A DNA stretch of 15,806 nucleotides from Bacillota bacterium (GCA_023435985.1 JAEZKY010000137.1:1-15806); one strand, 5' to 3'; positions 1 through 8,331 are shown, counted from the stretch's first letter. Notes: generated by a model from the sequence alone, not told the origin. Program-made: numbers and translations.

Positions 1-4
1 AACT

Positions 5-1822
5 ATGATAATGCTCATAATATCAGCATTATCGCTTATAATTAGTTTTTTTAATTTAATAGATTTACCCTTTGATGCAGCTTATATAGCAATAGTTTTA
101 TGTGGCTTGCCAATTATTAAAGAAGCAGTGATTGGACTTGTTACTGAGTTTGATATTAAAGCAGATGTGTTAGTATCTATGGCTTTAATAGCATCAGTAA
201 TCATCGGTGAAATATTTGCAGCAGGAGAAGTTGCATTTATTATGACTTTAGGCGCACTACTTGAGGAACATACTGTTGCAAAAGCTAAATCTGGAATTGA
301 AAAATTAGTTAATTTAACACCAACAATAGCAAGAGTAATTGTTGATGGAAAAGAAAAAATGATTAAAGCTAAAGATGTTTTAGTAGATGATATCATTAAA
401 GTCTTACCAGGAGAAACAGTACCAGTCGATGGGATTTTAATTGAAGGAGAAACGTCAATAGATCAATCTGTTATGACAGGTGAATCTATGCCTGTAGATA
501 AGAATATTGGAGATGAGGTCTTTAGTGGTACTGTAAATCAATTTGGAGCCTTCAATATGAAAGCAAGCAAAATTGGTGAAGACAGTTCACTCCAAAGAAT
601 GATCCGTCTTGTAAAATCAGCAGATGCAGGAAAAGCAAAGATTGTAGGAATGGCAGACAGATGGGCTACTTGGATTGTCGTAATTGCATTAATATCAGCA
701 ATAGGTACATGGCTTGTTACAGGTGAAATTCTTCGTTCTGTTACGATATTAGTTGTATTTTGCCCTTGTGCATTAGTTTTAGCAACGCCAACAGCAATTA
801 TGGCAGGCATAGGAAATGCAACAAAATACGGTATTTTAATTAGAGAAGGAGATGCTCTTGAAAGATTATCAAAAGTTAAGAAAATTACTTTTGATAAAAC
901 AGGAACTTTAACGTATGGAAAGCCTAAGGTTACTAAAGTATGTACCTTTGACAAAGACATATCAGAACAAGAATTATTAAATTTAATGGCCAGTGTTGAG
1001 AAATCTTCTGAGCATCCACTTGGAAAAGCAATTGTAGAATACTATAAGACAGTATCGAAGAAAGAATTTAAGAAAGTTACAGACTTTAAGATGGTAATTG
1101 GTAAAGGGGTTTCTGGAAAAATAGATAATAATAAGATAATAGCAGGAAACAACAAACTGTTACAAGAACATCAGTTAAGCTTAAGTAATGTTCAAGAAAC
1201 TTTAGCTGCTGATTTTATAGAAAAAGGATGCACAGTTGTGTACATTGCACAAGATGCTGATATAAAAGGTTTTGTAGTTTTAGAGGATGTATTAAGAGAA
1301 GATGTTAAAAATATAATTCAAAAAATTAAAAAATTAAATATAGAGTCTGCATTAATTACAGGTGATAATAAAAAGACAGCAGAAAATATAGGAACTTTAT
1401 CTAGTATTGAAAAAGTATATTCAGAATGCCTGCCAGAAGATAAATTATCTATAATTGAAGATTTTCAAAAAAATGGACAACTTGTTTCCATGATCGGAGA
1501 TGGGGTAAATGATGCACCAGCGTTAAAGAAAGCTTTTGTTGGAATTGCCATGGGTGGGATAGGAAGTGATATTGCTGTAGATGCAGCAGATATAGCTCTT
1601 GTAAATGATGATATAAAGTGCATCCCACATTTATTGGAGCTTTCAAAGAGAACCATGAAAACAATAAAAATTAATCTTATATTGTCAATGACCTTAAATT
1701 TTGTTGCAATTATATTAGCTATGACAGGTATTCTAAATCCAATTGTAGGAGCACTAGTACATAATGTAGGCTCTGTTATAGTTATTTTACATTCAGCATT
1801 ATTATTAAAATGGAGAAGTTAA
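5..1822 (+). CDS. P1B-type heavy-metal-transporting ATPase (5' end possibly outside window)
   Basis: This is a membrane pump that uses ATP to move a soft or transition metal ion, probably outward. Residues below count from the ATG at 5. Four hydrophobic segments (about 2-18, 25-45, 51-70, 72-87) precede the actuator domain with TGES at 158-161. A membrane segment carries the metal-binding CPC at 253-255. The phosphorylation site DKTGTLT is at 297-303 (Asp297), the P1B-specific HP of SEHPLG at 337-338, TGDN at 452-455 and GDGVND at 498-503. Two final membrane segments cover about 552-600. All eight P1B helices and all catalytic motifs are present. No N-terminal heavy-metal-associated domain is visible, and with only four bases upstream the true start may lie further left. 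The last helix has HNVGS (587-591) where Zn/Cd pumps usually carry an Asp-containing motif, so the metal is uncertain. The family is sure. Confidence 0.93.
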   Translation: MIMLIISALSLIISFFNLIDLPFDAAYIAIVLCGLPIIKEAVIGLVTEFDIKADVLVSMALIASVIIGEIFAAGEVAFIMTLGALLEEHTVAKAKSGIEKLVNLTPTIARVIVDGKEKMIKAKDVLVDDIIKVLPGETVPVDGILIEGETSIDQSVMTGESMPVDKNIGDEVFSGTVNQFGAFNMKASKIGEDSSLQRMIRLVKSADAGKAKIVGMADRWATWIVVIALISAIGTWLVTGEILRSVTILVVFCPCALVLATPTAIMAGIGNATKYGILIREGDALERLSKVKKITFDKTGTLTYGKPKVTKVCTFDKDISEQELLNLMASVEKSSEHPLGKAIVEYYKTVSKKEFKKVTDFKMVIGKGVSGKIDNNKIIAGNNKLLQEHQLSLSNVQETLAADFIEKGCTVVYIAQDADIKGFVVLEDVLREDVKNIIQKIKKLNIESALITGDNKKTAENIGTLSSIEKVYSECLPEDKLSIIEDFQKNGQLVSMIGDGVNDAPALKKAFVGIAMGGIGSDIAVDAADIALVNDDIKCIPHLLELSKRTMKTIKINLILSMTLNFVAIILAMTGILNPIVGALVHNVGSVIVILHSALLLKWRS

Positions 1823-1956
1823 ACAAAATGAAATCATTAATGTTTTGTTTCTTTGATATTTGTTAAAATGTCAAAAGACAGTAAGTAACAAATGCCTATA
1901 TATAAATTTTTTAGTTAATTATGATTTCATATTGGGATTGTATTTAATGCAGGAGA

Positions 1957-1993
1957 AAAAAGCTCATCAGATTCAAAATCTGATGAGCTTTTT
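1957..1993. terminator. strong bidirectional hairpin terminator
   Basis: A perfect 17-bp inverted repeat (1957-1973 and 1977-1993) with a 3-nt loop is flanked by A5 on the left and T5 on the right. It can end transcription on both strands. It sits between the convergent metal ATPase (+) and chitinase (-), where a shared terminator is expected. Confidence 0.92.
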
Positions 1994-2002
1994 CAACAAC
2001 CT

Positions 2003-2030
2003 GGGCATACAATGTATGCTCTTTTACTTT
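2003..2030 (+). terminator. second candidate terminator on the + strand
   Basis: GGGCATAC (2003-2010) pairs with GTATGCTC (2014-2021) through one G-U, around an AAT loop. TTTTACTTTT follows. It lies 10 bases beyond the main terminator and would act as a back-up for the ATPase transcript before it enters the chitinase gene antisense. Confidence 0.55.
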
Positions 2031-2045
2031 TGACACATCTAGTTT

Positions 2046-3836
2046 TTATTTTGTATTGTTACCTATTACTTTTAATAAAGATTTATCACCAGAGGTATCT
2101 TCACTCATATCCCAAATCATAACTCCACCAAAGCCATTACCTATTTGTGTTTCCTTAGCCATGGTTGTTGCACCAACATAAGAGATGCCAGCATAAGAAT
2201 CTACATTCCAAGCATCTGGGTATTCTGAGATAATATCTTTATATGCTATTTCACCACTGCTTGAATTACCGAAAAATGGAACGCCTAAAACAAGTTTATT
2301 TCTATCTACACCTTTATTTACAAAGCAATTAAGATTATTAATTGCCTCTTGATAATTTCCATAAGCCATAAGATTTACTAAATCAAGTTTTTTTACTGAT
2401 GAATCAGGGAAATAATCAGTATTGTCATCATCTTCCCACTTAGCTACCGCAGAGCTTAATAATTTACCTTGAGGTTTTAGTCTGGAAGAAAGTGCATCGA
2501 TAAATCCTCCCCAGTTTAAATCTAAATTTTGGTAAGAATTTTCTTCAAGGTCTACATCTATACCATCTAATTTGTATTTATTCATATATTGTACAATTTT
2601 ATCACTGAAGGCTCCACAATTTTGCGGTTGAATTAAATTTTTATAATTTGGACTGCCTGAAGCTCCGCCTAAGGATAAAAGTACTTTAACATTAGCTGCA
2701 TGAGCTCTAGCTACACATGCATTGATATCAGCATCTGAAACACCAACTGATAGATTTCCTGAGGAATCTGGATTTGCAAAGGCAATACAAATATGAGTAA
2801 GAATACTTAAATCAACAGTTTTGTAATAATCAAAATCCCAATCTGGTATATAACCAATAACATTAGGTTTTGTAGTTGTTGTGGTAGGAGCTAAACTAAA
2901 CCAGTTTAAGTTTACCGAGCTACCTGTTGAATATACTCTTAGGGTTTGTGTCCCTTCTGTAAGGGAGACTTTAGTGGATACTGTTGTCCAATTCTGCCAT
3001 CCACCTGTATTTGGAGGAATGATTATGCCAAGGATTGTACCATTCTTTTGAAGTTGTAAAGAACCTCCAGGGTTGCTTCCGGAAACTCTAAAATTCATCG
3101 TATAAGTTCCTGAACTTGGAACGTTAACGGTATAATCCATCCAATCCCCAGAGTCAATATGACCAACATCTGAACCACCTTCAGTGCATGCTTCAGGCGT
3201 AATGCCATTCATGCTTGTGTAATTTTCAGCTTCGATTTTTAGTGAAGTTGGATCAGAAGGAGATGTTGGAAATGAAGGAATATCATCTGTAGTATTTGTA
3301 GCTAAATACAAATCATCAAAATAATATGTACCAGAATTCCATTCACCAATCCTGATTTCCTTTATTTTGCTTTTATCTATACCAGAAACTGAATTTAATG
3401 GAAAAGCAATTTTTGTCCATTGATTTTGTACAGATTTAGCACTTGTCCATCCGCTCCATGTAGCATTATTTGTATCAACAAAGGTTACTTTAATTGTATT
3501 AGCACCTTGTGTATCTTTGACAGAGAACATCAAATAGTTACTTGAGGAAGCATCTATTGATGAACCACCTTGTGGTACTATTTTTACACAGTTTGATGTT
3601 GTTCCAGGATCTGCTGATGTTCCAAAAGTCATTTTAACACTTTTAGCTCCACCTGAATTTGCACTGCTAGCATCGGATGTTACAGAAGTATTAGTACCAG
3701 CCGTAAAGCCAGTGCCACTTTCAAAGTTCTGATACCAATTTGATGTAGTATCAGCATAACTAATTGTTGGTACTGCAAGACTCGAAAGAGATATTGCAGT
3801 GGATAAAACTATACCTATTATTTTTTTGCTAATCAT
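2046..3836 (-). CDS. secreted GH18 chitinase-like glycosidase with two carbohydrate-binding modules
   Basis: This 596-residue exported enzyme is predicted to hydrolyse chitin or a related beta-1,4-GlcNAc polymer outside the cell. Residues 1-28 are a signal peptide (Lys-Lys, hydrophobic core, cleavage likely after SYA). Residues about 34-180 form a beta-sandwich module resembling a carbohydrate-binding domain. Residues about 199-317 are a CBM6-like module (IEAENY at 201-206, DSGDWMDY at 228-235). A Thr-rich linker (318-323) leads to the GH18 barrel (about 324-596), with SLGG at 388-391, the catalytic DGIDVDLE at 424-431 (proton donor Glu431), MAYG at 489-493 and the terminal-strand MIWDMSED at 573-580. 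The catalytic signature is intact. The start is supported by GGAGGTAA a few bases upstream. The gene stands alone. An endo-beta-N-acetylglucosaminidase activity is the main alternative to chitinase. Confidence 0.92.
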   Translation of the reverse strand: MISKKIIGIVLSTAISLSSLAVPTISYADTTSNWYQNFESGTGFTAGTNTSVTSDASSANSGGAKSVKMTFGTSADPGTTSNCVKIVPQGGSSIDASSSNYLMFSVKDTQGANTIKVTFVDTNNATWSGWTSAKSVQNQWTKIAFPLNSVSGIDKSKIKEIRIGEWNSGTYYFDDLYLATNTTDDIPSFPTSPSDPTSLKIEAENYTSMNGITPEACTEGGSDVGHIDSGDWMDYTVNVPSSGTYTMNFRVSGSNPGGSLQLQKNGTILGIIIPPNTGGWQNWTTVSTKVSLTEGTQTLRVYSTGSSVNLNWFSLAPTTTTTKPNVIGYIPDWDFDYYKTVDLSILTHICIAFANPDSSGNLSVGVSDADINACVARAHAANVKVLLSLGGASGSPNYKNLIQPQNCGAFSDKIVQYMNKYKLDGIDVDLEENSYQNLDLNWGGFIDALSSRLKPQGKLLSSAVAKWEDDDNTDYFPDSSVKKLDLVNLMAYGNYQEAINNLNCFVNKGVDRNKLVLGVPFFGNSSSGEIAYKDIISEYPDAWNVDSYAGISYVGATTMAKETQIGNGFGGVMIWDMSEDTSGDKSLLKVIGNNTK

Positions 3837-3867
3837 ATTATTACCTCCATTTAAAATTTTTACATTA

Positions 3868-3897
3868 TATATAATACGAATGCTATTTCTTTTTCAA
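3868..3897 (-). promoter_or_regulatory. candidate sigma-A promoter of the chitinase gene
   Basis: On the minus strand TTGAAA (3897-3892) is followed after 18 bases by TATATA (3873-3868), about 30 bases before the ribosome binding site. Agreement with consensus is good but the surrounding DNA is A+T-rich, so a chance match is possible. Confidence 0.45.
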
Positions 3898-4198
3898 GTG
3901 GGTCAAATCTAAAAAATAGTAAGTTGTATCATTTGTATGCAAAACAGGATTTAAGAGTAATAAATGATGATAAATGGGAGAGAACTCAGAAGAAAATACA
4001 ACAAATAAAAAAACATACTACAAGGTATCTAAACCAAGTAATATGATGATTTACCCAAATTAATGGTGCCGCTGGTTGGATTCATAAGGAGCTTGTTCAC
4101 TAATATGTAGTAATTTTTAAAAAGCCTACAGTTACGCCATTTTATATATGTACAAGTAGTTTGAATTTTTAGTGGTTTTGCATGCCGTAGTGGAAAAA

Positions 4199-4222
4199 AT
4201 ATCGCTTATAGCTAAGTGATAT
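4199..4222. repeat. imperfect inverted repeat
   Basis: ATATCGCTTA (4199-4208) and TAAGTGATAT (4213-4222) form a 10-bp stem with one G-U pair and a 4-nt loop. No T-run follows on either strand, so it is not a typical terminator. It lies in decayed intergenic DNA and its role is unknown. Confidence 0.4.
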
Positions 4223-4551
4223 CAATGCTTGAAAGAAATTAAAAAAATAAAATTAGATTTATAATAAAATAATATATACTATTTTATTGGTCAAGATAAA
4301 GTTCAAGATGAAGATATGAATGAAACAATTAAACTTTATTAGAAAATGACAGATTAAAGAGGAATTTTATAGATAAACATAATAGTAAAAATATTTATTA
4401 AAAAATAAAGGGGACTATATAGCAACCTTGTGAATGCCATAGATATCTACCTAGGCACTTATTATTTAACTGACTTTAATTTTATAATAGGATTTTAATA
4501 TTTAAGCTTTTATTTAAACAATATTATACGCATGTTTTTTGAGAGAATGTG

Positions 4552-4896
4552 CTAAAGGATTAAACTTATAACTGAGGTTATTAAGTACATAAGCCCCATA
4601 ATGATTATTCTATTAAAAATAATTGGAAAAGTAATAAGTAGAGATATAAAGCCTCTATTTCTTGAGAACACGCCTATGTTGTTTGTGGAACTTATTATGC
4701 TTTCAGTATATCGTTTTTCAATAGTTTTTTTCATAGCTATACTTTCAGCTAATGTTAAAGCACCTAAGGATTCCAATACTTCAAATACACATCTCCATGA
4801 AAGCGCACTTAAAATCATAGCACAAATAACAAGTGAAATTATTGGTGATAACATTGCCGTTGATTGAACTAAAGCTAAAACAGTTACAAGTTTCCT
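4552..4896 (-). pseudogene. fragment of an MFS transporter (Bcr/CflA-like)
   Basis: An open frame of about 114 codons on the minus strand starts 22 bases after the LysR stop. It reads like the middle of a 12-helix drug/metabolite efflux permease: a hydrophobic segment, then SWRCVFEVLESLG, which matches the SWR-x-F-x-x-L-x-x-x-G turn of Bcr/CflA family proteins. A charged cytoplasmic linker, an NRGF element and another hydrophobic segment follow. The family is about 400 residues long, so both ends are missing. No good ribosome binding site precedes the first ATG (4854). It may be the relic of an exporter once co-transcribed with the LysR gene. Family assignment is by eye on a diverged piece and is only moderately certain. 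The overlapping + strand frame is taken as a shadow. Confidence 0.45.
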
Positions 4897-4918
4897 TCAA
4901 CAATAAATAATAACAGTT

Positions 4919-5809
4919 CTAATTTGCTCTAAATTGAGATTCAAAAGTTTTAATAAATTCTCTTAATGTTGAGGAAATATATCCTTCACTTCTCCAAATT
5001 AAATTTGGAGTTGTAGTCCAAGGATCATTTTTGATTGGAATGACATGCATAAATTCGCCTAACATATTATCAACCATTGAATTTGGCAAAATTGTTGCAC
5101 CCAAATTGCTTAAAATCATTTTTAAAAGTAAACCTGAGTCATGACATAGACATGAAACATTTAACTTTAGTTCTTTTTTCTCGAATTCACTTGTGATTTT
5201 CTTATATAAGCTAGTTGAATCTGGTGCATTAAGAAGAAGAAGTGGAACAGTGGAAATTTCTTCGAGAGAAATATGTTCTTTTTTCCATTCGAAATCTTTA
5301 GAAGCAACAAAGACACACTTATCTGGTTCCAGCTCCTTGGTTATGTAACCTTTTGTATCAAAAGGTCGTGCTGAAACAACTAGATCAATTGTATGATTTT
5401 TTAATAAATCCATTAGATGAGATATATTCCCTTCATGAATTTCAGGAATAATGAAGGGATACTTTTTACGGAAATTTTTTAAAACAGGAAGCATAATTTC
5501 TGAACAATAAATAGTGGTACCAATTGATAATTTTTTTGACATTTGCAGATTATATTCTTGTACTTCCGTAATAGCTTCATCCATTGTGTAAAGTATTCTT
5601 CTAGCATTCTTTAAAAAAATTCTGCCTTGTGGAGTAAGTGACATGCTTTTTTTGTTTGTACGATTAAAAAGAGTGACTCCAAGTTTGTCTTCTATTGTTT
5701 GTAGCTGTCGAGATAGTGGTGGCTGAGCCATAAATAAGCGTTCGGCTGCTTTTGTAATACTACCTTCTTCTGCAATTACAACAAAATATTTTAATTGACG
5801 AATATCCAC
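4919..5809 (-). CDS. bsdA: LysR-family regulator of phenolic-acid decarboxylase operon (BsdA-like)
   Basis: This 296-residue LysR-type DNA-binding regulator has the usual family length. Residues 1-60 form the winged helix-turn-helix, with the recognition region GSITKAAERLFMAQPPLSRQ at about 16-35. A linker helix follows, then a periplasmic-binding-protein-like effector domain from about 90 to the end. The start is GTG (5809-5807), with GAGGAG on the minus strand at 5826-5821, a rather wide 11-base spacing. The gene is divergent from bsdBCD, exactly as bsdA (yclA) is in Bacillus subtilis, where it activates the decarboxylase genes in response to phenolic acids such as salicylate. By that precedent it should activate the operon at 5931-8255 and repress itself through the palindrome at 5833-5847. 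The LysR family is certain. The bsdA identity rests mainly on position. Confidence 0.88.
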   Translation of the reverse strand: MDIRQLKYFVVIAEEGSITKAAERLFMAQPPLSRQLQTIEDKLGVTLFNRTNKKSMSLTPQGRIFLKNARRILYTMDEAITEVQEYNLQMSKKLSIGTTIYCSEIMLPVLKNFRKKYPFIIPEIHEGNISHLMDLLKNHTIDLVVSARPFDTKGYITKELEPDKCVFVASKDFEWKKEHISLEEISTVPLLLLNAPDSTSLYKKITSEFEKKELKLNVSCLCHDSGLLLKMILSNLGATILPNSMVDNMLGEFMHVIPIKNDPWTTTPNLIWRSEGYISSTLREFIKTFESQFRAN

Positions 5810-5832
5810 GATATAGTTAACTCCTCTCTGTT

Positions 5833-5847
5833 ATACCTTAAAGGTAT
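5833..5847. promoter_or_regulatory. perfect LysR-type operator palindrome
   Basis: ATACCTT-A-AAGGTAT is an exact 7-bp inverted repeat about one central base. It contains the T-N11-A core of LysR-type binding sites (T5834, A5846). It lies in the divergent intergenic region just upstream of the LysR ribosome binding site, so binding there could both activate bsdBCD and limit regulator synthesis. Confidence 0.72.
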
Positions 5848-5853
5848 TAAAAC

Positions 5854-5897
5854 ATACATTATTGATATTTTCAATGTATTTTTTTTTAGCTTATAAT
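5854..5897 (+). promoter_or_regulatory. candidate bsdB promoter region with second dyad
   Basis: ATACATT (5854-5860) and AATGTAT (5873-5879) form an inverted repeat with a 12-base gap. An exact TATAAT (5892-5897) follows as a -10 candidate. The matching -35 (about 5869-5874, TTTCAA) is poor, as expected for an activator-dependent promoter. The dyad overlaps the -35 region, where the activation site of a LysR regulator usually lies. Confidence 0.45.
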
Positions 5898-5930
5898 AAT
5901 AATATAGAAACAAAAAAAAGAGGTGACACA

Positions 5931-6494
5931 TTGAAGGTTATAGTATCAATTACTGGAGCAACAGGATCAATTTTTGGAATACGTATTCTAGAAATATTAA
6001 AAGATATTAAAGAAGTAGAAACCCATCTTATATTATCAAGCTGGGGAAGAAAGACTTTGGAAGCAGAAACAAACTATAAAGTAGAAGAAGTAGAGCTTCT
6101 TGCTGATTTTATATATGAAACCGCAGACCTTGGAGCAAGAATCTCAAGTGGATCATTTCAGGTAGACGCTATGATTATTGCACCATGCAGCATGAAAACA
6201 CTTGCATCCATTCGGATGGGGCTTGCAGATAATCTTGTATCACGTGCCGCAGATGTTATTTTAAAGGAAAGAAGAAAGTTAATTCTTTTAACAAGAGAAA
6301 CACCTCTGAATACAATTCATTTAGAAAATATGCTTGCATTGTCTAAGATGGGAACAATTATATTACCACCAATGCCAGCATTCTATAATAATCCTCAAAC
6401 AATAAATGACATAGTAAATCACATTGCATATAGAACAGTGGATCAACTTGGAATAATTCTTCCTAATTTAAAACGTTGGGATGGGCGAATATAA
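5931..6494 (+). CDS. bsdB: UbiX/Pad1-like flavin prenyltransferase (BsdB)
   Basis: The predicted enzyme prenylates reduced FMN with dimethylallyl phosphate to give the prenylated FMN cofactor needed by UbiD-type decarboxylases. From the chosen TTG start it is 187 residues, near the usual 190-205. Visible family motifs are TGATGSIFG (8-16, FMN phosphate loop), SSGSF (72-76), APCSMKTLASI (84-94), RETPL (122-126) and LPPMPAFY (145-152). The TTG at 5931 is preferred over the ATG at 5862. It is preceded by GAGGTG (5920-5925) at proper spacing and begins directly with the Rossmann-like first strand, whereas the 23 residues before it do not fit the family. It is first in the bsdBCD order, 103 bases before the UbiD gene. 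It probably supplies cofactor to both UbiD proteins in the window, since no second ubiX is seen. Confidence 0.93.
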   Translation: MKVIVSITGATGSIFGIRILEILKDIKEVETHLILSSWGRKTLEAETNYKVEEVELLADFIYETADLGARISSGSFQVDAMIIAPCSMKTLASIRMGLADNLVSRAADVILKERRKLILLTRETPLNTIHLENMLALSKMGTIILPPMPAFYNNPQTINDIVNHIAYRTVDQLGIILPNLKRWDGRI

Positions 6495-6597
6495 GAATAG
6501 GCTTAAATTACTGTCTGATATAACAAGAAATGAAGCAGATATATTTCTGTTTTAAATAAATACCATATAATTTTATGATAAATTTGGAGGTTAAAAA

Positions 6598-8025
6598 ATG
6601 GTTTACAGAGATTTAAGAGAATTTTTAGAACTATTAGAAAAAGAAAAGCAATTAATTAGAATAAAGGATGAGGTTATGCCTGAACCAGACCTTAGTGCAA
6701 TCGGGAGATGTGCCCCAGATATGGAGAGTGCACCTGCAGTTTTTGTAGAAAATATTAAAGGGTATAAAAATCCAGTTGTGCTTAATGTTCACGGATCCTG
6801 GCAAAATCATGCATTAATGCTTAATATGCAAAAGGATACTCCAGTCAAAGATCAATTTTTTAGATTAAAAGAGCTTTGGAGTAAGTATCCTGTGAAACCA
6901 GTCTGGGTTGATAAAAAAAGTGCTCCAGTAAAGGAAGTTATAATAGAAGAAGATATAAATCTTTTTGATGTACTTCCGTTATTTAGAATTAATGAATTTG
7001 ATGCTGGATTTTATCTTTCAAAAGCACTTATAGTTACTAGAGATCCTAATAAACCTGAAAACTATGATGAGCAAAATTGCGGAATATATCGTATTCAAGT
7101 AAAAGGAAAAGATAAAGTTGCAATTCAGCCGTTGCCATTCCATGATATTGCAGTTCACTTAAGAAATGCAGAAGAAAAAAATGAAAGGCTTCCAATTGCG
7201 ATATGTCTTGGTAATGATCCAGTTTTAAGCTTCATGGCTAGTACACCAATTGCATACGTACAATCAGAATATGACTTTGCAGGTGCCCTTAAGGGAGAAG
7301 CAATTGAACTTACAAAGGCAGAAAACAGTAATCTTGATATTCCAGCTCGTTCAGAGGTTGTACTTGAAGGATATATTGAACCAAGAGTAAGGGAAATTGA
7401 AGGGCCATTCGGTGAATTTCCAGGAAGTTATTCAGGATCACGTCTTCAGCCTATTGTAAAAATAACTAAAATTACACATAGAAGAAATCCTATATTCGAG
7501 AACTTATATCTAGGTATGCCTTGGACTGAGATTGACTATTTAATGGCACTAAATACAAGCATTCCTCTTTATGATCAAATAAAGAGAGATTTCCCAGAAG
7601 TACAAGCCGTAAATGCTATGTATACACATGGTATAGGTGCAATTGTATCTACAAAATCTCGTTTTGGAGGGTATGGAAAAGCTGTTGCAATGAGACTTTT
7701 ATCAACTCCTCACGGAATGTCATATACAAAGATTGTTATTATTGTAGATGAATTCGTAGATCCATTTAACTTAGAACAAGTAATGTGGGCTCTTACAACA
7801 AGAGTACGTCCAGATAAAGATGTATTCAAAGTTCCGTATGCTCCAGGTATGCCACTAGATCCATCTTCAGAGCCTGCAGGAATGCATACTAAGTTGGTTA
7901 TTGATGCAACAACGCCAGTAGCACCTGATTTTGGAAGAGATACAGAGCTTTTAGGAACTCCAATAGGGGTAGAAAAATGGACAAAAATTCTTAGAGATTT
8001 AGTCAAAGAAGGAGGTAACAAATAA
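6598..8025 (+). CDS. bsdC: UbiD-family phenolic (4-hydroxybenzoate-type) acid decarboxylase, BsdC-like
   Basis: This prenylated-FMN-dependent, non-oxidative decarboxylase is predicted to convert hydroxybenzoates (4-hydroxybenzoate, vanillate or protocatechuate types) to phenols and CO2, or to catalyse the reverse. The 475 residues match the BsdC/ShdC length (about 473). The UbiD catalytic triad is visible: Arg165 in CGIYRIQ, and Glu268 and Glu273 in EGPFGEF. The C-terminal domain retains RVRPDKDVFKVPYAPGMPLD. The start is supported by GGAGG at 6586-6590. The stop overlaps the start of bsdD by one base (TAATG), indicating translational coupling. The bsdB-bsdC-bsdD order is that of Bacillus subtilis and of Sedimentibacter hydroxybenzoicus shdBCD. 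Exact substrate is inferred from order and subfamily, not proven. Confidence 0.94.
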   Translation: MVYRDLREFLELLEKEKQLIRIKDEVMPEPDLSAIGRCAPDMESAPAVFVENIKGYKNPVVLNVHGSWQNHALMLNMQKDTPVKDQFFRLKELWSKYPVKPVWVDKKSAPVKEVIIEEDINLFDVLPLFRINEFDAGFYLSKALIVTRDPNKPENYDEQNCGIYRIQVKGKDKVAIQPLPFHDIAVHLRNAEEKNERLPIAICLGNDPVLSFMASTPIAYVQSEYDFAGALKGEAIELTKAENSNLDIPARSEVVLEGYIEPRVREIEGPFGEFPGSYSGSRLQPIVKITKITHRRNPIFENLYLGMPWTEIDYLMALNTSIPLYDQIKRDFPEVQAVNAMYTHGIGAIVSTKSRFGGYGKAVAMRLLSTPHGMSYTKIVIIVDEFVDPFNLEQVMWALTTRVRPDKDVFKVPYAPGMPLDPSSEPAGMHTKLVIDATTPVAPDFGRDTELLGTPIGVEKWTKILRDLVKEGGNK

Positions 8026-8255
8026 TGAAATGTCCTAGATGTGATTCAGAATTAGTAAACGTAATGGTAAAATCACCAGTTGGTCATGCATGGGAAGTAT
8101 ATTTATGTGATACATGCAAATTCTCATGGAGAAGTACAGAGGGTGAAAATATAACGGACCCAGAACAATATGATAAAAGATTCAAATTAAATTCAGAAGA
8201 ATTTAATAAATTAGATCAGATTCCTCCTGTCCCACCATTGCTAAAAAACAAATAA
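8025..8255 (+). CDS. bsdD: small zinc-ribbon subunit of phenolic acid decarboxylase (BsdD)
   Basis: This 76-residue protein has CPRC at positions 3-6 and CDTC at about 28-31, a small zinc-ribbon-like fold. A short charged segment and a Pro-rich tail (IPPVPPLL) follow. It matches the BsdD/YclD/ShdD family, which accompanies BsdC-type decarboxylases and is required for full activity in the characterised systems. Its molecular role is not established. It starts inside the bsdC stop (TAATG), with GGAGG at the end of bsdC as its ribosome binding site, so the two proteins are probably made in fixed proportion. Confidence 0.9.
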   Translation: MKCPRCDSELVNVMVKSPVGHAWEVYLCDTCKFSWRSTEGENITDPEQYDKRFKLNSEEFNKLDQIPPVPPLLKNK

Positions 8256-8269
8256 TGATTTGTAAGTTT

Positions 8270-8331
8270 AACAATATTAAGTTATATAATAGCTATTTTT
8301 ATAAATAGTTATTATATAACTTAATATTGTT
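8270..8331. terminator. very long A+T-rich hairpin after bsdD
   Basis: A 29-bp inverted repeat (8270-8298 with 8303-8331) contains a single G-U pair and a 4-nt loop, 15 bases after the bsdD stop. There is no long T-run outside the stem, so it may be an intrinsic terminator of modest strength, a mRNA 3'-end stabiliser, or both. It separates bsdBCD from the downstream lpdD-like gene. Confidence 0.65.

Larger units (their letters stand above)
3837..4551. other. gene-poor decayed stretch
   Basis: No intact gene is visible. On the + strand a frame is open to a stop at 4044-4046. Its last ~45 codons (from about 3910) have a protein-like composition including WERTQKK, but it lacks a convincing start or ribosome binding site and I do not recognise it. 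Further short open pieces around 4290-4400 are interrupted by stops. The region looks like eroded coding DNA rather than designed regulatory sequence. Confidence 0.5.

Noticed and set aside
82..960. Minus-strand open frames inside the metal ATPase gene (82-396 and 538-960)
   Set aside because: They lie opposite a long gene with complete P1B motifs, have no ribosome binding site and show no recognisable protein features. They are shadows.
4601..4867. Plus-strand 88-codon frame overlapping the MFS-like fragment
   Set aside because: Its composition mirrors the antisense frame, it lacks a ribosome binding site, and the minus strand reads more like a known family.
5862..5930. ATG at 5862 as the start of the UbiX-like protein
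   Set aside because: It would add 23 non-family residues and overlap the probable promoter (TATAAT 5892-5897). The TTG at 5931 has a proper GAGGTG and starts at the conserved N-terminus.
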